NCBI RefSeq assembly: GCF_910584445.1
Contig: NZ_CAJUBO010000001.1
Span: 97,603-161,602, forward strand
Reading direction: 5' to 3'
DNA length: 64,000 nucleotides
Source of the DNA: an uncultured Desulfovibrio sp.
GTDB lineage: Bacteria > Desulfobacterota > Desulfovibrionia > Desulfovibrionales > Desulfovibrionaceae
Below, piece by piece: positions 53,333 to 62,586 of this stretch (position 1 is the first letter of the stretch; the number at the start of each line of letters is the position of its first letter). Made by a program: the position numbers and the translations under genes. Under the pieces are notes generated by a model that had not been told where the DNA came from, did not search any database, and saw only the letters and a list, made by a program, of their open reading frames with translations.

Positions 53333-54313
53333 CTACAGCCCCATCTTTTCCCGCGCGGCGGCCATGGTCGTGCGGGCGAAGTCCCGCGCCTTCCGCCCGC
53401 CGGCGGCAAGGATGTCCGCCACGGCCGCGTCATCGAGCCGGCCGCGCCGTTCCTGGAGCGGCTCCAGGAACGTGGTGAGGTTTTTGAGGAAGAGCTTTTT
53501 GCAGTCCACGCAGCCCAGTCCGGCCGAGGTGCAGCCGCGCCGGATCTCGTCCTGTTCCTCCCGGCTCGACAGCAGCACATGGTAGGGGAAGAGATTGCAG
53601 ACCTCGGGATCGCCGGGGTCGGACTTGCGAAGGCGCGCCTTGTCCGTGAACATGCCGCGCACCTTGTCGCGGATGCTGTCCACGGATTCGGAGAGAAAGA
53701 TCCCGTTGCCGTAGCTCTTGGACATCTTGCGTCCGTCCAGCCCGGGGCACTTGGCGGCGGGCGTGAGCATGGCCTGGGGTTCGGGGAAGAGGTCGCCGTA
53801 GAGATAGTTGAAACGGCGCGCGATCTCGCGGGTCAGTTCCATGTGCGGCAGCTGGTCCTCGCCCACGGGCACGCCATGGGGACGGTACATCAGGATGTCC
53901 GCGGCCATGAGCACGGGATAGCAGAGGAATCCCGCGTTGCCGAGGTCCTTGTTGCTGATCTGCTGCTGCTGTTCCTTGTAGGTGGGGTTGCGCTCCAGCC
54001 AGGAAACGGGCGTGATCATGGAGAGCAGGAGCGAAAGCTCGGCGTGCTCCTTCACGTCCGACTGGCGGAAAATGACGCATTTTTGCGGGTCAAGCCCCGC
54101 GCCCACCCAGTCCCTGACCATCTCGCCGATATTGTGGCGGATGCCCGAGGGATCGGCATAGTCGCTGGTGAGGGCGTGCCAGTCGGCCACGAAAAAGAAG
54201 GCCTGTTCGCGCTCCTGCAATTCGACCCAGTTCCTGAGCACGCCGAAATAATGGCCCAGATGGAGGGGACCGGTGGGCCGCATGCCCGAGACGGTGCGCG
54301 GTTTTTCGCTCAT
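53333..54313 (-). CDS. trpS: Tryptophanyl-tRNA synthetase
   Basis: A 326-residue class I synthetase. The HIGH-like motif is MRPTGPLHLGHYFGVL at residues about 11-26. VFRQSDV-like VIFRQSDVKEHAEL, YPVLMAADILMYRPHGVPVGEDQ and the KMSKS motif in GRKMSKSYGN near residue 194 follow. It charges tRNA-Trp. The start MSEKPRTVSG follows AAGGACG, and the longer upstream frame lacks conserved residues. Confidence 0.97.
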   Translation of the reverse strand: MSEKPRTVSGMRPTGPLHLGHYFGVLRNWVELQEREQAFFFVADWHALTSDYADPSGIRHNIGEMVRDWVGAGLDPQKCVIFRQSDVKEHAELSLLLSMITPVSWLERNPTYKEQQQQISNKDLGNAGFLCYPVLMAADILMYRPHGVPVGEDQLPHMELTREIARRFNYLYGDLFPEPQAMLTPAAKCPGLDGRKMSKSYGNGIFLSESVDSIRDKVRGMFTDKARLRKSDPGDPEVCNLFPYHVLLSSREEQDEIRRGCTSAGLGCVDCKKLFLKNLTTFLEPLQERRGRLDDAAVADILAAGGRKARDFARTTMAAAREKMGL

Positions 54314-54357
54314 GGTGCGTCCTTTCTGCGTTGTGCGTTGTGTGCGGGATCTCGGCG

Positions 54358-55029
54358 TCAGAAGCCGAGCAGCCCGAGAAGGCCGAGGCTGCTCCCGCTC
54401 ACCAGCGGCCCGAGCAGCTTGCCGAGCAGGCCCGTCGCCAGGAGGACGAGCAGGATGACGAAGCCGTATCTGCCCAGGCTCATGTAGCGCCACGCCCACT
54501 GGCCGGGGAGAAAATAGGCCAGGATCTTGCTGCCGTCCAGCGGGGGGATGGGCAGGAGATTGAGCCAGCCCAGGCCGAAATTGATGACCACCCCGGCCTG
54601 GAGCGAGGAAAGGGCGAAAATGTAGGCCGTGTTGCCCCGCCACTGGGCAAAGGGCAGGAACGAGACCGCCGCCAGAAGGCCCAGCCCGAAGAGGACGGCG
54701 AGGAGAAAATTCGTCAGCGGTCCCGCCAGGGCCACCAGCATCATGTCCCTGGCCGGCTTGCGGAACTGGCGCGGGTCCACGGGCACGGGCTTCGCCCAGC
54801 CGAAGACAAAGGCGCCGCTCAGGCTGGTGAGTCCGAAGACCGCCAGGCCCATGGGGTCGATGTGCGGAAGGGGGTTGAGCGTCAGGCGCCCCATGAGCCG
54901 GGCCGTGGGGTCGCCGCAGCGTTCGGCCACCCAGCCGTGGGCCACTTCATGGAGGATGATGCCGAGCAGCGCCGGCACAAAGGCGATGGCGAGCAGGCGC
55001 AGGGCCTGGGAAATGTCGAAATCGAACAT
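54358..55029 (-). CDS. Site-2-protease-family (M50) membrane metallopeptidase
   Basis: A 223-residue integral membrane protein with about five hydrophobic segments. The zinc site is H27-E-V-A-H31 in the second segment. The third ligand is the Asp of NLLPIPPLDGSKIL, and ALAGPLTNFLLAV also fits. This is the short S2P form lacking PDZ and CBS domains. Such enzymes cut substrates within the membrane, and the substrate here is unknown. It lies 45 bases upstream of trpS on the same strand. Confidence 0.92.
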   Translation of the reverse strand: MFDFDISQALRLLAIAFVPALLGIILHEVAHGWVAERCGDPTARLMGRLTLNPLPHIDPMGLAVFGLTSLSGAFVFGWAKPVPVDPRQFRKPARDMMLVALAGPLTNFLLAVLFGLGLLAAVSFLPFAQWRGNTAYIFALSSLQAGVVINFGLGWLNLLPIPPLDGSKILAYFLPGQWAWRYMSLGRYGFVILLVLLATGLLGKLLGPLVSGSSLGLLGLLGF

Positions 55030-55082
55030 GGGTGCTTCTGTCCTGTGGCCTACGCGGGACGTCCGCGCCTGGCGGCGCGCGG

Positions 55083-57266
55083 TTAGCGGGTGGAAGGGCT
55101 GTCGTCGCCTTCAGGCTCCAGCGCCGACCAGGCGGCGTGTCCGTCGGGACGCACGAAGAGCGGCAGAGGCCACGACCTGTCCCGCGAGCCTAGGGGAAAG
55201 GCGTAAAAAAATCCAGTTTCCGCTGCCGTGGCCCAGGCATCGGTGGAGAACCGGAGCAGGGTGCCCGCGCAGCGGTCCGCAAAATCGGGGAAGGCGGCAT
55301 CCGGCGGCGTCTGCCGTTCCAGCCGCCGCAGCAGCCACGCCTGCGCGGGCAGCGGCGCCAGCCTGCGCCAGTCGGGAGGGTTGGGCCTGAACAGGGCCAT
55401 CCGGGCGGGAAGGGCCTGACGGCAGGCCAGCACCAGCCATGTGTCGGCAAAGGTCGGATCGGGTCCGCCCGGGGCCGTGACGCGCCAGGCGCCCTCCACC
55501 CCGTGGCGGCGCAGGGCCTCGGGCAGGGCGAGGGGGGTGGGTCCGCCGGCCCGGCGGGCATCCGGGGCGCGAAGTCCCGCGACGGCGGCCACGGCCCGGG
55601 CCGGGTCGGGCCTGGCGCCGGACACGCCGCCCACGCCGTACATCCAGGCGGCCCAGAGATTGGGCCAGTGTTCCGGATTTTCGGGAAGCGCCTCGCTGGT
55701 ATAGACGGGAAAAACGGCCGCCTCCCGCTGCACCACGACCAGCGGCAGGGTCGGGTCCAGACGGCGGGAGCGCGCGCCGGGATGCAGGATCTCGCCGATG
55801 AGTCCGAAACGCGGCCCGGAACCGGCGCGCGCCGCCTCGCCCGCGTGCCGCAGCCATGCGTCCCGCGTCTCCTGGGCGTCGGCCAGGAGCACCATGCTGC
55901 CATTGGCGGCATTGGCCGCCGTACGCAGGAAATTGTCGCTCCGGCAGAACAGGGCCGCAAGGCCGAGGGCCAGGAGCAGGAACGCCGCGCGGGCGGCAGC
56001 GCGTGGGCGCGCGGGCGGCGGAGCGGCGCGGCAGGCGCCGGCAAGGGCGTAGAGCGCGAAACCCAGCGCATAGCCCGCGTACTGCCCCAGACCGGCGGAC
56101 AGCTTGGGCGCGGCGCTCAGGGGCACGTCGCTGAGCGCGTGGAGAACGGTCAGGCCGAGGGACCAGACGAGAAAGCCGACTGGCGCCATGACCGCCAGAA
56201 GGAGATATTCACCCCGGGAAAGTCCGCTGCTCCCGGCGGTTGGCGTGGGACGCCGCGCCAGCAGCAGGAGCGCCACCAGTCCGGCCACGGCCACGGGCCA
56301 GAGGCTGTGGCCGAACGCGGCCACGGCGTCCGTCCAGTCGCTCCAGACGGCATCCAGCTGCCGCCCCTGCACCGCCGCATCAATGCCGCGCACGGAGCGC
56401 CGGTGCTGGTTGCCGGGCGCCAGAAAGGAGAACAGCGCGGCGCCCAGGCACCAGAGCGCTACCGGCAGCGCCGCGCGCAGGCGCCCCGGCCCGCGGAGCG
56501 CCCCTTTGAGGGAGAGTCCGTGGCGCGCGTCGCGCGCCAGGGCCAGGATGCAGCACATGCCCGCCCCCAGGAGGACGGCCAGGGCCGCATGCTCGAAGAC
56601 CCCCACGGCAAGCACGCCGAGGAGGATGGCCGCGCGCCGCGCCCGGCGCGCGCCGGGGGACAACGGCGCGGCGGAACGGGGGCTGCCCGCGCCCGGCGTT
56701 CCATCCCGGTCAAGGGCGGTCCAGAAGCGGCAGAGGCTCCAGAAAAAGAGCAGCGCGGCCGCGGGCTGAAGGCCCATGGTCAGCGCGTCGGTGAGCAGGT
56801 AGAAGGCCGGGAGGTTCTGGTGGCAGGCGCAGAGGGCGAGAATGGCGAACCCGCCGAGGAGCGCGGCGTCCCCGGCGCGGGCGCCCGCCTGCCGCGCCAG
56901 GCCGGAGAACGCCACGCCGTAGAGGGCCATGACGCCGCCGCAGACCAGGCCGTACACCCAGCGCAGCTCGCCCGCCTTGCCGAGGAAAACCGCGAGGAAG
57001 TGGTAGGTGTAGCGGCCGCTCCAGGTGATCCACTCGCGGCCGACCTCATACAGGCCGCCGGGCAGGTCGAAGAGGAACATGGCCCGCGTCACTTCGTCGA
57101 AGTCATCGCCGCGCGGAAACAGGAAACCCAGGGCATAGACGAAGGGGAGCAGGGCGCAGCACAGGACCAGCCACAGGAGCGCGCGCCGGAAAAGGGCGGC
57201 GCTCGCGGCGGGCTTTTTCGCGGCCTGTGCGGCCACGGCGGGGGGGGCGCTCGCGGGGTTCGGCAT
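55083..57266 (-). CDS. Large polytopic membrane protein, DUF6056/GT-C-like
   Basis: A 727-residue protein with roughly ten to twelve hydrophobic segments in its first 500 residues and a soluble C-terminal region of about 200 residues. Near the N-terminus is FLFPRGDDFDEVTRAMFLF, followed by WITWSGRYTYHFLAVFLGK. An acidic pair in the first periplasmic loop plus a W..GR motif is typical of the DUF6056/GT-C-like group. A role as lipid-linked-sugar glycosyltransferase is possible but unproven. Its ATG overlaps the stop of the upstream dehydrogenase gene by one base. Confidence 0.7.
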   Translation of the reverse strand: MPNPASAPPAVAAQAAKKPAASAALFRRALLWLVLCCALLPFVYALGFLFPRGDDFDEVTRAMFLFDLPGGLYEVGREWITWSGRYTYHFLAVFLGKAGELRWVYGLVCGGVMALYGVAFSGLARQAGARAGDAALLGGFAILALCACHQNLPAFYLLTDALTMGLQPAAALLFFWSLCRFWTALDRDGTPGAGSPRSAAPLSPGARRARRAAILLGVLAVGVFEHAALAVLLGAGMCCILALARDARHGLSLKGALRGPGRLRAALPVALWCLGAALFSFLAPGNQHRRSVRGIDAAVQGRQLDAVWSDWTDAVAAFGHSLWPVAVAGLVALLLLARRPTPTAGSSGLSRGEYLLLAVMAPVGFLVWSLGLTVLHALSDVPLSAAPKLSAGLGQYAGYALGFALYALAGACRAAPPPARPRAAARAAFLLLALGLAALFCRSDNFLRTAANAANGSMVLLADAQETRDAWLRHAGEAARAGSGPRFGLIGEILHPGARSRRLDPTLPLVVVQREAAVFPVYTSEALPENPEHWPNLWAAWMYGVGGVSGARPDPARAVAAVAGLRAPDARRAGGPTPLALPEALRRHGVEGAWRVTAPGGPDPTFADTWLVLACRQALPARMALFRPNPPDWRRLAPLPAQAWLLRRLERQTPPDAAFPDFADRCAGTLLRFSTDAWATAAETGFFYAFPLGSRDRSWPLPLFVRPDGHAAWSALEPEGDDSPSTR

Positions 57267-60200
57267 CACAGGCGCACGGCGCGGATCTCGCCCTTGCTCT
57301 CGTTGGCCCGCTTGCGGAAGGTCTGGCGCCGGTCCTCGCCGTCGAGCAGCCCGGCGACCCATTCCACCACATGGAGCACGGGCCGCTTGTCGCGCATGGC
57401 GAGCAGCGTGCGGCCGATGCCGATCTTGCAGGAGGGGCAGCCCACGATGACCGGGCCGTCCCGTCCGTCCGCAAAGGCCCGGGCCAGGCGCGCGCGCTTG
57501 CGCTCCCGCAGGAGGTTGTAGATCTCCGGCGAGGTCATGGCGCCCATGCCCGACTCGCCGCAGCAGCCGGGACTCATGCCCAGTTGTCGGCCGGAAAAGC
57601 CCTCCAGCGCGGCCACGAGCTGGCGCTGGCCCTTGATTTTGTGCACATCGGCCCATTCGCAGTGGCAGGAGGCGTGATAGAGCGCGCCTTCGGCGGTCCC
57701 CCCCGCATGCTCCGCCGGGACCTGCCCGGGGGCCGCGTCCGGCCCGGGAGCGGGCGTCATGTCCCGGAGCCGCGGCAGGCGCGGCAGGACGAGCTGGGTC
57801 ACGTCTCGGCGTTCGAGCGTGGGGAAGCTCTCCTCAAGGTGGAGGCGCTCCAGGCCGTCGCGGCACGAGCCGCAGGCCGTGACCAGCCAGCGGCAGTTGA
57901 AGCCCTGACGGCCGAGCGCGCGGAGCATGGCCGCGAGATACTGGCGGTTCTGGGCGAGATTGTCCTCAAAGGCCGTATCCATGCCGGCGGCCAGCAGCGG
58001 AAAGCCGCAGCAGAGGTGCCGGGGGGGCACGGCCACCGAAATGCCCGCCCTGAGCAGGAGCATGAGGGAGGAAAGCCCGATGCGGTCATAGAAGAGCGCG
58101 CCGCCGCAGCCGGGAAAGTAGAGCGCCAGTTCGCGGCCGCGCCCGGGGGCCGCGTCCGGCGCCGCTGTTTCCGCCGTCGCCGTTTCCGCCGTGTCTGCGG
58201 GGACGAAGATGGAACCGCGATGGAGCTTGAGCGCTTCGTAGAGGTTGGTGTAGCCCGTCTTGGGACCGCGCCCGGAGAAGAGCGGGCTTTGCATGCGCCG
58301 CTGCCAGACCTGGGGCACGAAGTCCAGGACGCGGTTCTGCATTTTCTGGCCCACGGAGGCGAGCTTGGCGGCCTTGGGCACGCGCGCCGGAATGTCGCGC
58401 ACGAGCCAGGCCAGCGCGCGCTCCTTGATGGGGTGCCCGCTCGCGCCCTCGTGGTCGAGCAGGCCGCGCAGGGAGAGCGCCACCTCCCCGGAGGGGATCT
58501 TCATGGGGCAGTTGGCCGTGCAGCGGCCGCAGGCGGTGCAGTGTTCCACCAGATCGCGCAGCTCGCGCAGCAGGCGTTCGTCGATGCGGCCGGTATTGAT
58601 CTGCGAGTAGTAGACGGCCTCCAGCAGCATGCCGAGCACCATGTTCTTGTTGCGCGGGTGGTACTGCATGGAGCGCTCGGGATAGGTCATGGCGCAGACG
58701 AGCTTGCACTTGCCGCAGCGCGTGCAGACCTGGATGGCCGAGAGCAGGCTGATGAGCGTCTCCTTGTCCGGGAGGCCGCTCTCGCGGATATCGCGGATGA
58801 GGCGGTTGAAGGAGAAGGTGAAGGGCCGCACGGGCAGCTCGCGGTGGACGAGCTTTGCCGGGTTCATGACGTCGCGCGGGTCCACGCGCTCCTTGAAGCG
58901 GCGCAGGGCCTCCATCTTGTCCGGCCCGAAAAAGGAGATCTTGGTGATGCCGATGCCGTGCTCGCCCGAGACCTCGCCGCCCATCTCCTGGCATTCGGCC
59001 ATGACGCGGGCCGCGGCCTCCTCCGCTTCTTCCAGCATGCGGGCATCGTTGGAGTTCACCGGGATGTTCACATGGCAGTTGCCGTCGCCCGCATGCATGT
59101 GGCTTGCAACGATGATGCGGCTTGCCTCCATCTGGGCGCGGATGGCTTCGGTCTTTCTGGCAAGGTGCGGATAGGTCCCGGCAAAGGCCTTGAGATAGTC
59201 CTCTGCGCGGGCATACAGCTCGTTGTCCGACATCTCCGTGGCCGGAATGTCCCCGGAGGCGGCGCTGGTGGCCTGGGAGAACTCGCGGTTGAACTCCTTG
59301 TCCTCCATGGGAAAGCCGGGCAGCCGCGCCACTTCATGCAGGGCGTGGCGGTAGGCGCGGCCCGCGCATTCCAGATTGAGCTGCTCGAGGAAGAGCGCGA
59401 AATCCGGGATGCGCTCCATGGGGATGACCACATCCTCGTTGAGCTTGAAGCCCGAGGTGCGCCGCGCGATGACCGAGAGCCGGTGGCGGTCTTCCCAGAA
59501 CAGGTCGGCCTCCCTGGCGTCGCGCGCCACGATGATGTCCACGTTTTCCTGAGCCTCGGCCACGCTGACGATGTCGTTCACGCACTTGTCGAGCAGGTAG
59601 GGGTCGTCGCCGTCGGCCTGGAGGATGATGACGGAAATGGGCAGACCCTCGAATTTCTGCGACTTGCGCTTGTATTCGATGGCCTGGACGTACTTGGCGT
59701 TGAACTCTTCCAGCGCCGACAGGTGGGCGTAGTCGCCCTCGGCGCGGATGCGGTTGCGCAGGGCCACGAGGTCGCGCACCACCAGGGCCGCCGGGTGCAT
59801 GGAGCGGCCGAAGAATTCCAGCACCATGACGCGGGAGTGGAGCGGCCGCTTGTGGATGATGAAGCAGGCCTCGGTGATGATGCCGTCCACCCCTTCCTTC
59901 TGCATGCCGGGCAGGCCGCCGAGGGCCTTGTTGGTCACGTCCTTGCCCAGGCCCGGCAGGCGGATCTCGTCGCCGCGCAGGTGGACCACGTTGCGCACGC
60001 CGCCGCTGACGTCCTTGACCGCGAAAACCGCCGTCTCGTCGGGCAGGATCTTGTGCCGGGGATGGTCCTCGCGCTCCACGGTGATGATCTCACCGGTGGG
60101 CGTGACCATTTTCCACCAGAGCAGGTTGTCGAGGGTGGTGCCGTATTCAAAGGCGCTTGGGCCGCCCGCGTTTTCCGACACGTTGCCGCCGATGGACGAC

Positions 60201-60907
60201 GCCTGCTTGGAGGCCGGGTCAACGCTGAAGAGCGCGCCCGCCGCCGCCACGGTGTCGATGACCTGCTGGGTGATGGCGCCCGCCTCGCAGGTGACGGTCA
60301 TGGCGTCAAGGTCCACGGGACCAATGCGGGTGAGGCGCGTCATGCTCACCACCACGGCGCGCTTGCGCGCGGGCACCGCCCCGCCGGTCATGCCCGAACC
60401 GCCGCCGCGCGGGATGAGCGCGAACTTCATGTCATTGGCGAGCCGCACCAGGGCGGCCACCTGCTCGGCATTGTCCGGCTCCACCACGAGCAGGGGCAGT
60501 TCCATCCGCAGGTCCGTGGCGTCGGTGGCGTTTTCCACCAGGGCCGCCGGCTCGCGGCGGATGCATTCCTCGGGGAGGATGTCGGCCACGGCGTCGATCA
60601 GCCCCTCGCGGAAGGCGGCCTCCGCCTCGTAGGCGGACCAGAACATGGTGATGCCTTCGGCAATGGCCGTGGCGTAATAATGGGCCAGCGCCACGGACTC
60701 GCGCTCAAAACTGCCGCGCACGCTCTCGCGCACGAGTTCGGCGTCGATGAACGGATTATAGGCGACGAGGAAAAGCTCCTCGGCAATGCTGATGGCGAGG
60801 GTGCGGACGGATTCCGGCCATTCGGCGAAATCGTCGGCGTTGATCTTCAGGATGCGGTTGACCACATGGTCAGGCGCGATGGAAATGTGCGGGCCTTTGT
60901 GACGCAT
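57266..60907 (-). CDS. FAD-linked oxidase / Fe-S protein fusion, D-lactate-dehydrogenase-like
   Basis: A 1213-residue cytoplasmic flavoprotein. The FAD-binding PCMH domain (LIPRGGGSGMTGGAVP near residue 180, SKQASSIGGNVSENAGG near 232) and the FAD-oxidase C-terminal domain (SHMHAGDGNCHVNIPVNS, SGEHGIGITK) are followed by two 4Fe-4S motifs (CTRCGKCKLVCAM, CTACGRCTANCPM). Two cysteine-rich CCG-type domains complete the protein (HLCCGFPLLAAG, SPGCCGESGMGAM). It thus joins GlcD-like and GlcF-like parts in one chain, as in large D-lactate or 2-hydroxyacid dehydrogenases of anaerobes. Lactate is a plausible substrate for a sulfate reducer, but this is inferred. Confidence 0.88.
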   Translation of the reverse strand: MRHKGPHISIAPDHVVNRILKINADDFAEWPESVRTLAISIAEELFLVAYNPFIDAELVRESVRGSFERESVALAHYYATAIAEGITMFWSAYEAEAAFREGLIDAVADILPEECIRREPAALVENATDATDLRMELPLLVVEPDNAEQVAALVRLANDMKFALIPRGGGSGMTGGAVPARKRAVVVSMTRLTRIGPVDLDAMTVTCEAGAITQQVIDTVAAAGALFSVDPASKQASSIGGNVSENAGGPSAFEYGTTLDNLLWWKMVTPTGEIITVEREDHPRHKILPDETAVFAVKDVSGGVRNVVHLRGDEIRLPGLGKDVTNKALGGLPGMQKEGVDGIITEACFIIHKRPLHSRVMVLEFFGRSMHPAALVVRDLVALRNRIRAEGDYAHLSALEEFNAKYVQAIEYKRKSQKFEGLPISVIILQADGDDPYLLDKCVNDIVSVAEAQENVDIIVARDAREADLFWEDRHRLSVIARRTSGFKLNEDVVIPMERIPDFALFLEQLNLECAGRAYRHALHEVARLPGFPMEDKEFNREFSQATSAASGDIPATEMSDNELYARAEDYLKAFAGTYPHLARKTEAIRAQMEASRIIVASHMHAGDGNCHVNIPVNSNDARMLEEAEEAAARVMAECQEMGGEVSGEHGIGITKISFFGPDKMEALRRFKERVDPRDVMNPAKLVHRELPVRPFTFSFNRLIRDIRESGLPDKETLISLLSAIQVCTRCGKCKLVCAMTYPERSMQYHPRNKNMVLGMLLEAVYYSQINTGRIDERLLRELRDLVEHCTACGRCTANCPMKIPSGEVALSLRGLLDHEGASGHPIKERALAWLVRDIPARVPKAAKLASVGQKMQNRVLDFVPQVWQRRMQSPLFSGRGPKTGYTNLYEALKLHRGSIFVPADTAETATAETAAPDAAPGRGRELALYFPGCGGALFYDRIGLSSLMLLLRAGISVAVPPRHLCCGFPLLAAGMDTAFEDNLAQNRQYLAAMLRALGRQGFNCRWLVTACGSCRDGLERLHLEESFPTLERRDVTQLVLPRLPRLRDMTPAPGPDAAPGQVPAEHAGGTAEGALYHASCHCEWADVHKIKGQRQLVAALEGFSGRQLGMSPGCCGESGMGAMTSPEIYNLLRERKRARLARAFADGRDGPVIVGCPSCKIGIGRTLLAMRDKRPVLHVVEWVAGLLDGEDRRQTFRKRANESKGEIRAVRL

Positions 60908-61093
60908 GGCCGTTCCACCCCTTGGCTGCGGACGCGCCCGTCCGGAAACGACTGCGGATATGGCGGGCGCAAACGGACAGTTTACGGGTTCGCCGCGCGG
61001 ATGGCAAGTGATGGGTCTTGGCGGCCCATGCGTGTCACCTGACGGATTTTGCAGGGAGAACGATGTCGTTCTCTGGAGCGTTCGTGCCCGTCA

Positions 61094-61150
61094 GCGTCTT
61101 TTGATGAAACCGCCGGAGCGTTTCCGCGACTTCCTTGCGAAAAAGCTCTG
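61094..61150 (+). repeat. Dispersed 57-base repeat, copy 2
   Basis: Matches 47894-47950 without gaps at about 70% identity. It lies between the dehydrogenase gene and the downstream end of the glycan-type gene. Confidence 0.55.
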
Positions 61151-61154
61151 CTTT

Positions 61155-62372
61155 TCAGCATGAGGCTGAAAGGGATGTGGCGAATTCGGGGCGCAGCCTC
61201 AAGGCTGCCACATCATTTCCAAAACTGCCCGTGCCGGTGATCCTTACAAGCAGTCTGGCCGCCCGTGCGGCAGCCCCTTCTATCTCGTACTCGCCAAAAA
61301 TGGCTTTTTGGGCGGCCGGCAACGCTTGTTGGTACGCTCTCCACCAATCCGGGGAATTCATTCGTTCAAGAAGTTTGTCCGTTTCAAGCAGGTCTATAGG
61401 CGGGTTGATTGTTGTAAGGATATCAACGCACATATCTTTCCCTTCATACTTCTCAGGCATCAACAGCTTGTATGAGGTCCATTTGCTGCGGACGAACCAG
61501 TCCTGGCTGACCAATGAGGTATAGTAGGGAATAACAGGCAAACCCAACATTGTGGAAGAGGTCAATGTTCCCGATCTGTAGGAGGCCAGGATGAAATCAG
61601 AGGCAAAGCGCAGAAGGTTGGGAGCGAAACTGTCATCAGGCCACAAATACGCTCCCGGAATGTCCATGGGCGTAAGCTTCTTGATGATCAGATTGACATG
61701 CGGGGCGAGTTTTTCCAGTGCCGCCTTCATTTGCCCCGGATGATTGTACCAGCTTTCGAGAAAGGCCACCACCGGCTTTGAGGGATCGAGTTCCCTTTTC
61801 AGTTTTTCTTCCAGCTCGGCATACAAAACGCTTTTCTCCAGAAAACGTTTCTCCAGCCAATCGCCAAAATGATAGGGACCGGCCCATGCGTATTCATTCA
61901 GGACATGCCGGGGGAGTGAGGAAAATTTTTTGAAAAGGAGAGGGTTTTCTGACGACGAAACCTTCAGCAATTCCGGGTATTCGGCTTCGCGCCTGCTCGC
62001 GAGAAGATAAGAGTTTGCCGCGAGACCTGTGGTTTCCAGAGGCAAATATGTGCTGTGCACAAGGGCGACAAGTCTGGTGTGGCGCTTTTTTTGCCAATCG
62101 AACAAATTTGAGGCGGGACCATAGAATTCCGTGCTCATCGCAGCCGCCCGATACTCATCCAGAGCATTCGGGGAAAGCGGCAGGACCGTATATCCATCAT
62201 CGGCAAGCTTGTCTATCTGCTCCCTGTATTCGGGCTTCAGAGTGGAAAAATCGGTAATTTCCCGATTGAGGTGTCCAATATGGATATCAATGAATTCTTT
62301 CGGCAGATTTCGGAAGATAGCGCCAAAATACGCCATTTCATAGGGCGACAAATAAAAGGCGAATTCTTTCAT
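61155..62372 (-). CDS. Glycan-associated protein of unknown family (possible glycosyl- or glycerophosphotransferase)
   Basis: A protein of about 405 residues starting MKEFAFYLSPYEMAYFGAIF. It has an N-terminal domain with VALVHSTYLPLETTGLAANS and a second domain with KPVVAFLESWYNHPGQMKAALEKL. FASDFILASYRSGTLTSSTMLGLPVIPYY resembles the phosphate-binding loop region of CDP-glycerol glycerophosphotransferases and related GT-B enzymes. GC is clearly lower than in neighbours, suggesting transfer. Two further in-frame ATGs lie up to 60 bases upstream, and no strong ribosome-binding site decides between them. The last 25 residues look unrelated to the fold. Confidence 0.6.
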   Translation of the reverse strand: MKEFAFYLSPYEMAYFGAIFRNLPKEFIDIHIGHLNREITDFSTLKPEYREQIDKLADDGYTVLPLSPNALDEYRAAAMSTEFYGPASNLFDWQKKRHTRLVALVHSTYLPLETTGLAANSYLLASRREAEYPELLKVSSSENPLLFKKFSSLPRHVLNEYAWAGPYHFGDWLEKRFLEKSVLYAELEEKLKRELDPSKPVVAFLESWYNHPGQMKAALEKLAPHVNLIIKKLTPMDIPGAYLWPDDSFAPNLLRFASDFILASYRSGTLTSSTMLGLPVIPYYTSLVSQDWFVRSKWTSYKLLMPEKYEGKDMCVDILTTINPPIDLLETDKLLERMNSPDWWRAYQQALPAAQKAIFGEYEIEGAAARAARLLVRITGTGSFGNDVAALRLRPEFATSLSASC

Positions 62373-62527
62373 GGGCAGAAAGTACCCCGTATTTGACCGC
62401 ATGACCAGTAGCAAAATTGGGCATCCCGGCACTATTCCGCAACCCCGGGCATATGCAATCGGCAGTGCTCACACGACACAGGCGCGTCATTGACCCAAAA
62501 GCGCAACACGACCAGGGAGAACAGTAC

Positions 62528-62562
62528 AAAAAAGGCCGGCCGCCAGTGCATGGCGGCCGGCC
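62528..62562 (-). terminator. Rho-independent terminator of rubrerythrin
   Basis: On the minus strand a 12-bp perfect GC stem (62562-62551 with 62545-62534) and a 5-base loop are followed by six T residues (62533-62528). Confidence 0.92.
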
Positions 62563-62586
62563 CGGAAAGGGCGGTTGCCCGGGCCG

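Noticed and set aside
57227..61042. A plus-strand open frame of about 1270 codons opposite the FAD/Fe-S oxidase gene.
   Set aside because: Antisense shadow of the 1213-residue flavoprotein, whose cofactor motifs are all on the minus strand.
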